NCBI RefSeq assembly: GCF_029893355.1
Contig: NZ_JARZAI010000005.1
Coordinates: forward strand, 248,001 to 312,000
Reading direction: 5' to 3'
DNA from: Kitasatospora sp. MAA4
Lineage (GTDB): Bacteria; Actinomycetota; Actinomycetes; Streptomycetales; Streptomycetaceae
Length of the DNA stretch: 64,000 bases
Shown one piece after another: positions 1 through 9,150 of the stretch (positions are counted from its first letter, which is position 1; every line of letters starts with the position of its first letter). Position numbers and translations under genes: made by a program. A model generated the notes under the pieces. That model saw nothing but the letters and a program-made list of their open reading frames with translations. It did no database searches and was not told the DNA's origin.

Positions 1-1480
1 CGAGGTCGAGGACCGTGCGGGCCTGGACCATCAGGGCCCGGGCGCCCGCGTCGTCGCCGTCCTCCTCGGCGCCGAAGGCCAGTTGGCCGCTCTCGGCGGC
101 CGGAGCGGGGGCCAGCGAGCGGCCGAGGTACTCCTCGGCGAGCACCTCCAGGGTGAAGGTGCGCCGGCCGGGCTTCTCCAGGTAGGCGGCGAGCGCGGTG
201 TCGGCGACGACGCCGGCGATCTGCCAGCCCTGCTCGGCGAAGGCCCGCATCACCTGCTTGGCGATGTGCAGCGCCTTGGGGCGATCGGGGTCGGCCAGGA
301 AGGCGGCGAACGCCCGGTCGTCCTCCTCGGCGAGCTGGGAGGGGTCGAACCAGACGGCGTCCTCGGCGACGGCCAGCGCGACCTCCTGGACGCTGCCGCT
401 GCCCAGGGCCCAGCTGTAGACGGAGGCGACCGCGACGGTGCCGGTGGCCGCGGCCAGCCAGGCGGCGAGTGCGCCGGGCTCGGTGAGGACCTCGCCCGCG
501 ACCTCGATGCCCGGCGCGGCCGCCACCTCGGCGGCCTCGGCCACGCCGCCCACGTCGATGCCGAAGACGCGCTCGCGGAAGTTGGAGTTGCGGAACTCCA
601 GCGACTCCATCAGCTGCCCGACGGCCTCGCGGTCGAAGGCGGTGCGCACCAGGTCGTCGACGCCCAGCGGGAGTTCGACGTCGCGCACCAGCTCGGTCAG
701 CACCCGGTTGCGCTTGACGGAGTCGAGGTGCTCGCGCAGCTTCTCGCCGATCTTGCCCTTGACCTCGTCGGCCCGGGAGACCAGCTCGTCGAAGGACCCG
801 AACTGGTTGACCCACTTCGCGGCGGTCTTCTCGCCGACGCCGGGGATGCCGGGCAGATTGTCGGACGGGTCGCCGCGCAGGGCCGCCAGATCCGGGTACT
901 GGCGGGGCGTCACGCCGTACTTCTCGGCGACCTTCTCGGGGGTGTAGCGGGTCAGCTCGGAGACGCCCTTGGTGGGGTAGAGGACGGTGACCTGCTCGGT
1001 GACCAGCTGCAGCGCGTCGCGGTCGCCGGTGACGATCAGCACGTCGAAGCCGGCCGCCTCGGCGGCGGTGGCCAGGGTCGCGATGATGTCGTCGGCCTCG
1101 AAGCCCTCCAGTGCCATCCGCGGTACCTTCATCGCGTCCAGCAGCTCGCCGATCAGGCCGATCTGGCTCTTGAACTCGTCGGGCGTCTTGGCTCGGTTGG
1201 CCTTGTAGTCGGGGAACTCCGCCGAGCGGAAGGTCTTGCGGGAGAGGTCGAAGGCCACCGCGAGGTGGGTGGGCGCCTCGTCCCGCACGGTGTTGGAAAC
1301 CATCGAGGCGAAGCCGTAGACGGCGTTGGTGGGCTGGCCGGTGGAGGTGTTGAAGTTCTCCACGGGCAGGGCGTAGAACGCCCGGTACGCCAGTGAATGG
1401 CCGTCGAGCAGCATCAGCCGGGGCCGTGCCCCCGCGCCGCCGCCACTCGCCGCACCCTGCACCGTACTCTGCGTAGCCAC
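1..1480 (-). CDS. polA: DNA polymerase I, N-terminal part (runs off the window start)
   Basis: This is the first ~493 codons of DNA polymerase I, which fills gaps and removes RNA primers in replication and repair. The visible part is the 5'-3' exonuclease (FEN-like) domain, with the motifs LLDGHSLAYRAFYAL, GFEADDIIATLA, VTGDRDALQLV and a helix-hairpin-helix stretch around SDNLPGIPGVGEKTAAKW. The degenerate proofreading domain follows from about residue 320. The GTG start at 1478-1480 was chosen because AGGAAC lies about 12 nt upstream and the preceding 22 residues are a low-complexity Gly/Ala tail before the conserved core. The polymerase domain lies outside the window. The hotdog thioesterase gene is divergent. 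Confidence 0.95.
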   Translation of the reverse strand, partial: MATQSTVQGAASGGGAGARPRLMLLDGHSLAYRAFYALPVENFNTSTGQPTNAVYGFASMVSNTVRDEAPTHLAVAFDLSRKTFRSAEFPDYKANRAKTPDEFKSQIGLIGELLDAMKVPRMALEGFEADDIIATLATAAEAAGFDVLIVTGDRDALQLVTEQVTVLYPTKGVSELTRYTPEKVAEKYGVTPRQYPDLAALRGDPSDNLPGIPGVGEKTAAKWVNQFGSFDELVSRADEVKGKIGEKLREHLDSVKRNRVLTELVRDVELPLGVDDLVRTAFDREAVGQLMESLEFRNSNFRERVFGIDVGGVAEAAEVAAAPGIEVAGEVLTEPGALAAWLAAATGTVAVASVYSWALGSGSVQEVALAVAEDAVWFDPSQLAEEDDRAFAAFLADPDRPKALHIAKQVMRAFAEQGWQIAGVVADTALAAYLEKPGRRTFTLEVLAEEYLGRSLAPAPAAESGQLAFGAEEDGDDAGARALMVQARTVLDL

Positions 1481-1647
1481 GTCAACGTCCGTTCCTGCCG
1501 ACTCCACTGCCCGTCACTGAATCCTAGAGCCCGGCACCGACAACGGACGCCGCGACGCAGCTCCCCCGCCCCCGCCCGGCCCGGCGCCGGTCGTACGATC
1601 GCGAAAGGCCGCACCCACGGCCGGATCTCAATCGGCAGGAGACAGGC

Positions 1648-2121
1648 ATGACCGAGGCGACCCCCACCGAGACCCCCGCGGCGACCGTCCTGGACGTCCC
1701 GCAGGACGTCCTGGAGCACTTCGCCAAGCTGGGCGTCGAGCCGTCCACCTTCTCCGGCGGAACGCTCGGCGAGAAGCTGGGCATCCGGATCGTGGAGGCC
1801 TCCGGGGACCGGGTGGTCGGCACCATGCCGGTGGAGGGCAACCAGCAGCCGTACGGTCTGCTGCACGGCGGCGCCTCGGCCGCGCTGGCCGAGACGCTGG
1901 GCTCGATCGGCGCGATGCTGCACGCGGGCCCGGGCCGCTACGCGGTCGGCGTGGACCTGAACGTCACCCACCACCGCTCGGCCACCTCCGGCCTGGTGAC
2001 CGGCGTCGCGACAGCGGTCTTCAAGGGCCGTACCGCCGCGACGTACGAGATCGCCGTCACCGACGACACCGGCCGGCGGATCACCAGTTGCCGCCTGACC
2101 TGCGCGCTGCGCGACCTCTAG
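1648..2121 (+). CDS. PaaI-family hotdog thioesterase
   Basis: A 157-residue single hotdog-fold protein of the PaaI acyl-CoA thioesterase family. The signature HGGASAALAET (about residues 73-83) carries the His-Gly-Gly turn and the acidic residue expected near the active site, and the later DLNVTHHRSAT stretch fits the core strand. Such enzymes hydrolyse small aromatic or acyl-CoA thioesters; the substrate cannot be read from sequence. A GGAG ribosome-binding site precedes the ATG by about 8 nt. It is divergent from polA, and a 607-bp gene-free stretch follows before the liv operon. Confidence 0.88.
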   Translation: MTEATPTETPAATVLDVPQDVLEHFAKLGVEPSTFSGGTLGEKLGIRIVEASGDRVVGTMPVEGNQQPYGLLHGGASAALAETLGSIGAMLHAGPGRYAVGVDLNVTHHRSATSGLVTGVATAVFKGRTAATYEIAVTDDTGRRITSCRLTCALRDL

Positions 2122-2728
2122 GCTCCCGGCGCAATGATCTGACTCATCGTCAAAAGATGTACCCCGCCCCCTTGTTTGACCGCCGCCCCAACTGGGCAGG
2201 TGCTGGCCGACAAGGGGGCGCTTCCATGCCCGGAGCAGGTCCGCGGCGGTCGGCCGCTCGCCTCCCCGTAACGCTGCGTCACACGCGCGAAATGAGCCGC
2301 CATGATCGCCGCGGCGCTCCGAGTCGACCGCCGAAAGCCGTCGAGACCCCCTCGGGGCGAGCCCGGAATCCGCAATCCGGACACTGGTGACCGGCGAACC
2401 CCTCACGGACACTCACATCCGACTATCGGACAGATCGGCCACCACCCCGGCACTCACGCACATTTGTAGCCCGAAAGGGCAACACCCCCTGTGCCACCCG
2501 GGTCGCGACACCCCCCAGAGTCCACCATGCGAGACGATCGGGTGCGGGGCTCATAACAAGAGAATCACAGCACTCCCACACCCCTGCCAGAGGTGCCTCC
2601 GGCGCTCTAGAGTCACGCCCAGTCACCGCGCCACCGGATCGGGCTCATCCAGTTCGGGCATACCCCAGCGCGCGACCCGGCACCGAGTCGGCCCCGACCC
2701 GGCGCCTCCCGACCAGAAGGGGACCCTC
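2122..2728. other. 607-bp gene-free stretch upstream of the liv operon
   Basis: No convincing gene here. The long open frame entering it from 2387 is only an upstream extension of the binding-protein gene, whose lipoprotein signal starts at 2729. It holds the inverted repeat at 2165-2220 and presumably the liv promoter, but I see no clear -35/-10 pair. Confidence 0.6.
2165..2220. repeat. 11-bp perfect inverted repeat with 34-nt spacer
   Basis: CGCCCCCTTGT at 2165-2175 and ACAAGGGGGCG at 2210-2220 are exact reverse complements. The spacer contains a short secondary hairpin (GCCC-CAACT-GGGC). It lies 44 nt after the thioesterase stop and about 510 nt before livK. It could be a rho-independent terminator of the thioesterase gene or a structured leader or operator. 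There is no T-run, so a terminator role is only moderately supported. Confidence 0.5.
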
Positions 2729-3955
2729 GTGCGTCATCGTTCACTGCTCGTCCTGAGCATCGCCCTCACCGGAGCCCTCACCGTGACCGCCTGCGGCTCC
2801 CGCGGGGGCAGCAAGTCCGGTGGCGACAGCGCGTCCGGCACCACCGTCACCATCGGCGTCGACGCACCGCTGTCCGGCCAGAACTCGGCCACCGGCCTCG
2901 GCATCCAGTACGGCGTCCAGATCGCCGTCGACGACGCCAACAAGAACAAGACCGTCCCCGGCGTCACCTTCAAGGTCAAGGCGCTGGACGACCAGGCCCA
3001 GCCCGCCACCGGCCAGCAGAACGCCACCTCGCTGGTCGCCGACAGCAGCGTGCTCGGCGTCGTCGGCCCGCTCAACTCCGGTGTCGCACAGTCGATGCAG
3101 CAGGTCTTCGAGACCGCCAACCTGGTCGAGATCTCGCCCTCCAACACCAACCCCGCGCTCACTCAGGGCCCCAACTGGGCCTCGGGCACCAAGGTCCGCG
3201 GCTACAAGACCTACTTCCGCACCGCCACCACCGACGCCCTCCAGGGCGCCTACGCCGCCCAGTACGCGTCGGGCAGCGGCAAGAAGAACGCCTTCGTCGT
3301 CGACGACAAGCAGACCTACGGCGCGGGCCTGGCCGGCATCTTCAAGGACGCCTTCGCCAAGGACGGCGGCGCCATCGCCGGCACCGACCACGTCTCCACC
3401 GGTGACAAGGACTTCTCCACCCTGGTCACCAAGATCAAGTCCTCCGGCGCCGACATGCTCTACTACGGCGGCCAGTACGACGAGGCCTCGCTGCTCTCCA
3501 AGCAGCTCAAGGCGGCCGGCGACAACATCCCGCTGATGGGCGGCGACGGCATCTTCTCCGCCACCTACATCTCGGTCGGCGGCACCGGCACCGAGGGCGA
3601 CCTCGCCACCTCGGTCGGCTCCCCGGTCGACGGCCTGGCCACCGCCCAGGACTTCATCTCCAAGTACAAGGCCGCCAAGTACCCCGGCGACTACGGCACC
3701 TACGGCGGCTACTCCTACGACGCCGCCACCGCCATCATCAAGGCCATCGGCAACGTCGTGGCCGCCAACGGCGGCAAGGTCCCGTCCGACGCCCGCGCCA
3801 AGGTCGTCGACGGCGTCCAGAAGGCCGACTTCGACGGCATCGCCGGCCACGTCTCCTTCGACCAGTTCGGCGACACCAACAACAAGCAGCTGACCGTCTA
3901 CCAGGTCACCGGCGGCAAGTGGGTCTCCGTCAAGACCGGCGCCTACACCGGCTGA
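2729..3955 (+). CDS. livK: Branched-chain amino acid ABC transporter, substrate-binding lipoprotein
   Basis: A 408-residue extracellular solute-binding protein of the LivJ/LivK type (periplasmic-binding fold I), the ligand receptor of the transporter encoded downstream. The GTG start follows AGAAGGGGA by about 6 nt. A basic n-region and hydrophobic core end in the lipobox VTAC, with lipidated Cys about residue 22, followed by a Gly/Ser-rich linker. The mature part has the family features GVDAPLSGQNSATG, GVVGPLNSGVA and YGGYSYDAATAI. The open frame extends upstream to 2387, but that part has no signal peptide or ribosome-binding site. It is the first gene of livK-livH-livM-livG-livF. Confidence 0.94.
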   Translation: MRHRSLLVLSIALTGALTVTACGSRGGSKSGGDSASGTTVTIGVDAPLSGQNSATGLGIQYGVQIAVDDANKNKTVPGVTFKVKALDDQAQPATGQQNATSLVADSSVLGVVGPLNSGVAQSMQQVFETANLVEISPSNTNPALTQGPNWASGTKVRGYKTYFRTATTDALQGAYAAQYASGSGKKNAFVVDDKQTYGAGLAGIFKDAFAKDGGAIAGTDHVSTGDKDFSTLVTKIKSSGADMLYYGGQYDEASLLSKQLKAAGDNIPLMGGDGIFSATYISVGGTGTEGDLATSVGSPVDGLATAQDFISKYKAAKYPGDYGTYGGYSYDAATAIIKAIGNVVAANGGKVPSDARAKVVDGVQKADFDGIAGHVSFDQFGDTNNKQLTVYQVTGGKWVSVKTGAYTG

Positions 3956-4087
3956 CCTGGGGCCTGGCCCGACCGCACCACCGGCCGCGCGCGCACACCA
4001 ATGGCGCGCGCGGCCGCTCCGTCCCCCCACCCCGCGAGACGCCACGCTCTCCCACAGCGACCTCTCCACAGCGACATGGAGGCTGCG

Positions 4088-5020
4088 GTGTTGCACACCC
4101 TGCCGCAACAACTCGCCAACGGGCTGTTCCTAGGCTCGACCTACGGTCTCATCGCCATCGGCTACACGATGGTCTACGGGATCGTGCAGCTCATCAACTT
4201 CGCCCACGGCGAGATCTTCATGACCGGAGGCTTCGGCGCTCTCACCGTCTACCTCGTCCTGCCGCACGGCACCTCGCTCTGGCTGGCCCTGCCGCTGATG
4301 CTGATCGGCGGCGCCGCCACCTCCGTCCTGATAGCCCTGGGCGCCGAACGCTTCGCCTACCGGCCACTGCGCACCGCGCCCCGGCTCGCCCCGCTGATCG
4401 CCGCCATCGGCCTCTCGCTCGCGCTCCAGCAGGCCGTGCACAACCTCTACCCCAAGGCCACCAGCCCCCGGGTCTTCCCGCAGATCCCCAGCGGCCCCTG
4501 GCACCTGGGCGGCGTCGACATCCAGTCCGGCGACCTCTTCACGCTGATCGCCGCGCCGATCTGCATGGTCGTACTGGCCCTGTTCGTCCGCAAGTCCCGC
4601 ACCGGCCGCGCCATGCAGGCCACCGCCCAGGACCCGGACACCGCACAGCTGATGGGCATCGACACCAACCGGATCATCGCCACCGCCTTCGCCATCGGCG
4701 CCGTCTTCGCCGCCGTCGCCGCGATCTGCTACGGCCTGCGCTACGGCCAGGTCAGCTACGACATGGGCTTCGAGGCCGGCCTCAAGGCCTTCACCGCGGC
4801 CGTCCTCGGCGGCATCGGCAACATCTACGGCGCGATGCTCGGCGGACTGGTCCTGGGCCTCGCCGAAGCACTCGCCACCGCCTACATGGCCGACATCCCC
4901 GGCATGCAGCAGCTCGGCGGCCAGGCCTGGTCCCCGGTCTGGGCGTTCGTGCTGCTCATCCTGGTCCTGCTGCTGCGACCACAAGGACTACTCGGCGAAC
5001 GCGTAGCGGACCGGGCCTGA
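4088..5020 (+). CDS. livH: Branched-chain amino acid ABC transporter permease LivH
   Basis: An integral membrane permease of about 310 residues with the strongly conserved LivH opening LGSTYGLIAIGYTMVYG followed by INFAHGEIFM, and the EAA-like loop GFEAGLKAFTAAVLGGIGN near the C-terminus. It forms the translocation channel with LivM. GTG 4088 was chosen because GGAGG sits 5 nt upstream. ATG 4076 (four codons earlier, no Shine-Dalgarno) and TTG 4091 are alternatives. The 132-bp gap after livK may hold a processing or attenuation site that lets the binding protein be made in excess, as is common in such operons. Confidence 0.93.
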   Translation: MLHTLPQQLANGLFLGSTYGLIAIGYTMVYGIVQLINFAHGEIFMTGGFGALTVYLVLPHGTSLWLALPLMLIGGAATSVLIALGAERFAYRPLRTAPRLAPLIAAIGLSLALQQAVHNLYPKATSPRVFPQIPSGPWHLGGVDIQSGDLFTLIAAPICMVVLALFVRKSRTGRAMQATAQDPDTAQLMGIDTNRIIATAFAIGAVFAAVAAICYGLRYGQVSYDMGFEAGLKAFTAAVLGGIGNIYGAMLGGLVLGLAEALATAYMADIPGMQQLGGQAWSPVWAFVLLILVLLLRPQGLLGERVADRA

Positions 5021-5040
5021 GGACGGAGGAGAAGACACCC

Positions 5041-6789
5041 ATGAACAGCACACCGCTCATCCCCCTCGTCAAGGTCGCCGCGGGCCGCCAACTCGCCCGC
5101 CTGGAAGGCTCGGTGCCGGCAGGAACGGCCCGCGCGCTGACCGCCGGCGGCGCCGTCCTGACCATCGCCTCGGCCTTCCTGTCCTGGACCTGGACCGCCG
5201 ACTTCCCCGGTGACCTCACCGTCAGCGGCTACCCCGGCGGCCTGCAGTGGCTCACCGTCACCGCCGGCCTGCTGCTGCTCCTCCAGGCCCTGTCCGCGTA
5301 CGGCGTCCGCGGCCTGCGCTGGCTCGCCCCCACCGGACAGACCCGGGCGCTGCGCCTGCTGGCCCTCGGCGCCCTCGCCGTCACCTGGTTCACCCTCGGC
5401 GCCATCGCCGAGGAGCTCGGCGGACTCGCCAACCTCACCGCCGGCGGCTGGGTCGCCGCCGTCGCCGTCCTGCCCGCGCTGTACGGCACCCGCGCCCTGC
5501 CCGCCGACGAGAAGCCGGCCGCCCGACCCGCGACCGCGCCCGCCTGGCAGGAGCGGCTGATCGTCACCGCGATCGCCGCGATCGGCCTGGGCATCTTCAC
5601 CTACGGCATCGACACCTCCTACGGCGAGCTGTTCGAGGGCTTCCTGATCAGCGTCGTCTTCAGCGCCACCGCCTTCTTCCGGTCCGGCCTCTTCGAGCGG
5701 ATCTCGGCGCTGCTCACCCGGCAGAAGCCGTTCGCGATGACCGCCGCCTTCGTCGCCGCCGCACTGTTCCCGCTGACCCAGAGCGACGACCACAACGCCA
5801 ACGTCGGCGTGAACATCCTGATCTTCGCCACCGTCGCGCTCGGCCTGAACATCGTGGTCGGCCTCACCGGCCTGCTCGACCTCGGCTACGTCGCCTTCCT
5901 CGGCGTCGGCGCCTACACGGCCGCGCTGGTCTCCGGCTCGCCGTACTCGCCCTTCCACACCCAGGTGCCGTTCTGGATCGCGGCACTGCTCGGCGGCGGC
6001 GTCTCGCTGGTGTTCGGCGTGCTGATCGGCGCCCCCACCCTGCGGCTGCGCGGCGACTACCTCGCCATCGTCACCATCGGCTTCGGCGAGATCTTCCACA
6101 TCGCCGTACGCAACCTGGACGGCACCTCGGGCCCGAAGATCACCAACGGTCCGAACGGCATCCCCGCCATCCCCGACATCAGCATCTTCGGCCTCAACCT
6201 CGGCCAGGCCCACCAGCTCGGCTCGTTCACCATCGGGCGGTTCGCCAACTACTTCTTCCTGATGCTGATCGTCACGCTGATCGTGATCGCGGTCTTCAGC
6301 CGGGCCGGCAACTCCCGGATCGGCCGCGCCTGGATCGCCATCCGCGAGGACGAGACCGCCGCCGAGGCGATGGGCATCAACGGCTTCCGCACCAAGCTCA
6401 CCGCCTTCGCTCTCGGCGCCTCGCTGGCCGGCCTGGCCGGCACCGTCAGCGCCCACGTCACCTACAACGTGGTGCCCGACCCGTACGTCTTCGCCGGCTC
6501 CGCCCCGCCCAACTCGGCCTTCCTGCTGGCCGCCGTCGTCCTCGGCGGCATGGGGACGGTCAGCGGCCCGCTGCTCGGCGCCTCGCTGCTCTACCTGATC
6601 CCCGAGAAGCTGGTCTTCCTGCGCGACTACCAGCTGCTCGCCTTCGGCGTCGCGCTGATCCTGCTGATGCGCTTCCGCCCCGAGGGCATCGTCGCCAACC
6701 GGCGCCGGCAGCTGGAGTTCCACGAGGCCGACATCCCCGCCCAGGGCGGCAGCACCGACACCACCACCCTCAGCACGGCAGGAGCGTGA
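5041..6789 (+). CDS. livM: Branched-chain amino acid ABC transporter permease LivM, with extended N-terminus
   Basis: A 582-residue permease; the usual LivM core is only about 300-420 residues. The C-terminal half carries the core (VGLTGLLDLGYVAFLGVGAY, then LRGDYLAIVTIGFGEI and the coupling loop EDETAAEAMGIN). The first ~200 residues add several hydrophobic helices that look like actinobacterial-type extra membrane segments. The ATG is preceded by GGAGGAG at about 10 nt. The stop almost abuts the livG start (6792), consistent with coupled translation. Confidence 0.93.
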   Translation: MNSTPLIPLVKVAAGRQLARLEGSVPAGTARALTAGGAVLTIASAFLSWTWTADFPGDLTVSGYPGGLQWLTVTAGLLLLLQALSAYGVRGLRWLAPTGQTRALRLLALGALAVTWFTLGAIAEELGGLANLTAGGWVAAVAVLPALYGTRALPADEKPAARPATAPAWQERLIVTAIAAIGLGIFTYGIDTSYGELFEGFLISVVFSATAFFRSGLFERISALLTRQKPFAMTAAFVAAALFPLTQSDDHNANVGVNILIFATVALGLNIVVGLTGLLDLGYVAFLGVGAYTAALVSGSPYSPFHTQVPFWIAALLGGGVSLVFGVLIGAPTLRLRGDYLAIVTIGFGEIFHIAVRNLDGTSGPKITNGPNGIPAIPDISIFGLNLGQAHQLGSFTIGRFANYFFLMLIVTLIVIAVFSRAGNSRIGRAWIAIREDETAAEAMGINGFRTKLTAFALGASLAGLAGTVSAHVTYNVVPDPYVFAGSAPPNSAFLLAAVVLGGMGTVSGPLLGASLLYLIPEKLVFLRDYQLLAFGVALILLMRFRPEGIVANRRRQLEFHEADIPAQGGSTDTTTLSTAGA

Positions 6790-6791
6790 CC

Positions 6792-7631
6792 ATGAGCAAC
6801 CTGACCAAGACGGCCACCGCCGCGCCGCTGCTGGACGCCCGCGGGGTCACCATGCGGTTCGGCGGCCTCACCGCCGTCAACAACGTGGACCTGACGGTCA
6901 GCGAGGGCGAGATCATCGGCCTGATCGGCCCCAACGGCGCCGGCAAGACCACCTTCTTCAACTGCCTGACCGGCCTGTACGTCCCCACCGAGGGCACCGT
7001 CAGCTACCGCGACAAGGTCCTGCCGCCCAAGCCCCACCTGGTCACCCAGGCCGGCATCGCGCGCACCTTCCAGAACATCCGGCTCTTCGCCAACATGACC
7101 GTCCTGGAGAACGTCCTGGTCGGCCGGCACAGCCGGACCAAGGAAGGCCTGATCTCCGCCCTCATCCGCGGCCCCGGCTACCGGCGCGCCGAGGCCGAGA
7201 GCCGCGAGAAGGCCATGGAGCTGCTCGCCTTCACCGGCCTGGACAACAAGGCCGACCACCTGGCCCGCAACCTCCCCTACGGCGAGCAGCGCAAGCTGGA
7301 GATCGCCCGCGCGATGGCCAGCGAACCCGGCCTGCTGCTGCTGGACGAGCCGACCGCCGGCATGAACCCGCAGGAGACCCGGGCCGCCGAGGAACTCGTC
7401 TTCGCCATCCGGGACAAGGGCATCGCGATCCTGGTCATCGAGCACGACATGCGGTTCATCTTCAACCTCTGCGACCGCACAGCCGTGCTGGTCCAGGGAC
7501 AGAAGATCGTCGAGGGCGACAAGGAGACCGTCCAGGGCGACGAGCGGGTGATCACCGCGTACCTCGGCGCGCCGCTGGAGACCGAGACCGCTACTGAGCC
7601 CGGCGAGACGAGCACGGAGACCTCCGAATGA
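6792..7631 (+). CDS. livG: Branched-chain amino acid ABC transporter ATPase LivG
   Basis: A 279-residue ABC ATPase. Walker A is GPNGAGKT (about residues 46-53), the signature region reads LPYGEQRKLEIARA, which is typical of LivG in place of LSGGQ, and Walker B is LLLLDEPTAGMNP, followed by the switch His in IEHDM. It energises the LivHM channel at the inner face of the membrane with LivF. It starts 2 nt after the livM stop and overlaps livF by 4 nt (ATGA). The C-terminal tail is Glu/Thr-rich. Confidence 0.95.
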   Translation: MSNLTKTATAAPLLDARGVTMRFGGLTAVNNVDLTVSEGEIIGLIGPNGAGKTTFFNCLTGLYVPTEGTVSYRDKVLPPKPHLVTQAGIARTFQNIRLFANMTVLENVLVGRHSRTKEGLISALIRGPGYRRAEAESREKAMELLAFTGLDNKADHLARNLPYGEQRKLEIARAMASEPGLLLLDEPTAGMNPQETRAAEELVFAIRDKGIAILVIEHDMRFIFNLCDRTAVLVQGQKIVEGDKETVQGDERVITAYLGAPLETETATEPGETSTETSE

Positions 7632-8347
7632 CCACCGCACTCCTGGAGGTCACCGACCTCCGCGTCGCCTACGGCAAGATCGAAGCCGTCAAGGGCATCA
7701 GCTTCACCGTCAACCAGGGCGAGGTCACCACCCTGATCGGCACCAACGGCGCCGGCAAGACCACCACCCTGCGCACCCTGTCCGGCCTGCTCAAGCCCAC
7801 CGCCGGGACGATCCTCTTCGACGGCCAGGCGCTGAACACCGTCCCCGCGCACAAGATCGTCGCGCTGGGACTGGCCCACTCCCCCGAGGGCCGGCACATC
7901 TTCCCGCGGATGAGCATCGAGGAGAACCTCCTCCTCGGCGCCTTCCTGCGCAAGGACCCCGCCGGCATCACCGAGGACGTCGAGCGCGCCTACACGCTCT
8001 TCCCGATCCTCGGCGAGCGCAGGAAGCAGGCCGCAGGCACCCTGTCCGGCGGCGAGCAGCAGATGCTCGCGATGGGACGGGCGCTGATGTCGCGTCCGAA
8101 GCTGCTGATGCTCGACGAGCCGTCCATGGGCCTGTCGCCGATCATGATGCAGAAGATCATGGCGACCATCGTGGAACTCAAGGCCAACGGCACCACCATC
8201 CTGCTCGTCGAGCAGAACGCCCAGGCGGCGCTCTCGCTCTCCGACCAGGGGTACGTCATGCAGACCGGGCAGATCGTGCTGACCGGGACGGGGGCGGAGC
8301 TGCTCACCGACGAGTCGGTGCGCAAGTCCTACCTCGGCGAGGACTGA
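7628..8347 (+). CDS. livF: Branched-chain amino acid ABC transporter ATPase LivF
   Basis: A 239-residue ABC ATPase pairing with LivG. Walker A is GTNGAGKT (about 38-45), the signature is LSGGEQQMLAMGRAL, and Walker B is LLMLDEPSMGLSP, a sequence characteristic of LivF. The ATG overlaps the livG stop (ATGA), so translation is coupled. It is the last gene of the operon and is followed within about 12 nt by a strong hairpin shared with the convergent response regulator gene. Confidence 0.95.
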   Translation: MTTALLEVTDLRVAYGKIEAVKGISFTVNQGEVTTLIGTNGAGKTTTLRTLSGLLKPTAGTILFDGQALNTVPAHKIVALGLAHSPEGRHIFPRMSIEENLLLGAFLRKDPAGITEDVERAYTLFPILGERRKQAAGTLSGGEQQMLAMGRALMSRPKLLMLDEPSMGLSPIMMQKIMATIVELKANGTTILLVEQNAQAALSLSDQGYVMQTGQIVLTGTGAELLTDESVRKSYLGED

Positions 8348-8358
8348 CCTTTACGCAG

Positions 8359-8394
8359 GAGGGGGCCGGCCACGCGTCCGTGGCCGGCCCCCTC
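8359..8394. terminator. Convergent rho-independent terminator between livF and the ANTAR regulator
   Basis: A perfect 16-bp stem (left arm 8359-8374, right arm 8379-8394) with the tetraloop CGTC. It is followed on the plus strand by CTTGCTTCTT, so it can end the liv transcript, and it lies just beyond the stop of the opposing regulator gene, so it probably serves both. Confidence 0.88.
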
Positions 8395-8401
8395 TTGCTT
8401 C

Positions 8402-9058
8402 TTAACCCTCGGCGGCGTCGGCGGCCTTCTTGTTGTCCTGCGCGACGCCCTCCTCGATCACGGCCTCCGCGACGGCGGCCATGGTCATCCGGCGGTCCAT
8501 CGAGGTCTTCTGGATCCAGCGGAAGGCAGCCGGCTCGTTCAGCCCGAACTTCGTCTGCAGCACGCTCTTCGCCCGGTCCACCAGCTTGCGCGTCTCCAGC
8601 CGCTGGGTGAGGTCGGCGATCTCCTCCTCCAGCGTCCGCATCTCGGTGTAGCGGGAGACCGCCATCTCGATCGCGGGCACCAGGTCGCTCTTGGAGAACG
8701 GCTTGACGATGTACGCCATCGCCCCGGCATCCCGCGCCCGGTCCACCAACTCGCGCTGCGAGAACGCGGTCAGCATCAGGACGGGCGCCAGGTGCGCGTC
8801 GTGGATCTGCTCGGCGGCGGACAGGCCGTCCAGGATCGGCATCTTCACGTCGAGGATCGCCAGGTCAGGGCGCAGCTCCTGGACCAACCTCACCGCCGTC
8901 TCCCCGTCCCCGGCCTCACCGACGACGGTGTAGCCCTCCTCTTCGAGCATCTCCTTCAGGTCGAGGCGGATCAGCGCCTCGTCCTCGGCGATGACAATTC
9001 GGGTGATCTGGGTCAAGTCGGTCTCAAGCGCCTGGGGCTGCTCGTCGGCGGTGCTCAC
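8402..9058 (-). CDS. ANTAR-domain response regulator (PdtaR-like antiterminator)
   Basis: A 218-residue two-domain regulator. The receiver domain (about 20-135) has the acidic pair in IVIAEDEAL, the phospho-acceptor Asp in LAILDVKMP (about D70) and the conserved Lys in YIVKPF. The C-terminal ANTAR RNA-binding domain (about 150-212) contains RAKSVLQTKFGLNEPAAF. Such proteins bind tandem hairpins in mRNA leaders and prevent termination; the partner kinase is not in this window. The GTG start at 9058 follows GAGGAG by 4 nt. ATG 9091 is an alternative without a Shine-Dalgarno. The gene sits at the conserved location between liv and pyk. Confidence 0.92.
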   Translation of the reverse strand: MSTADEQPQALETDLTQITRIVIAEDEALIRLDLKEMLEEEGYTVVGEAGDGETAVRLVQELRPDLAILDVKMPILDGLSAAEQIHDAHLAPVLMLTAFSQRELVDRARDAGAMAYIVKPFSKSDLVPAIEMAVSRYTEMRTLEEEIADLTQRLETRKLVDRAKSVLQTKFGLNEPAAFRWIQKTSMDRRMTMAAVAEAVIEEGVAQDNKKAADAAEG

Positions 9059-9150
9059 GGGGCTCCTCGTTCCGGCGGGTACTGCAAGCATTGAGGGTAC
9101 CTAGCCACATGCGAGCAAACACACCCGGTATGCTCTCCTCAGACCTCCCA

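Noticed and set aside
2387..2728. Upstream extension of the binding-protein frame
   Set aside because: The lipoprotein signal and Shine-Dalgarno place the start at 2729.
8402..9091. Longer start (ATG 9091) for the ANTAR regulator
   Set aside because: GTG 9058 has a GAGGAG ribosome-binding site and the extra 11 residues are not typical of the family.
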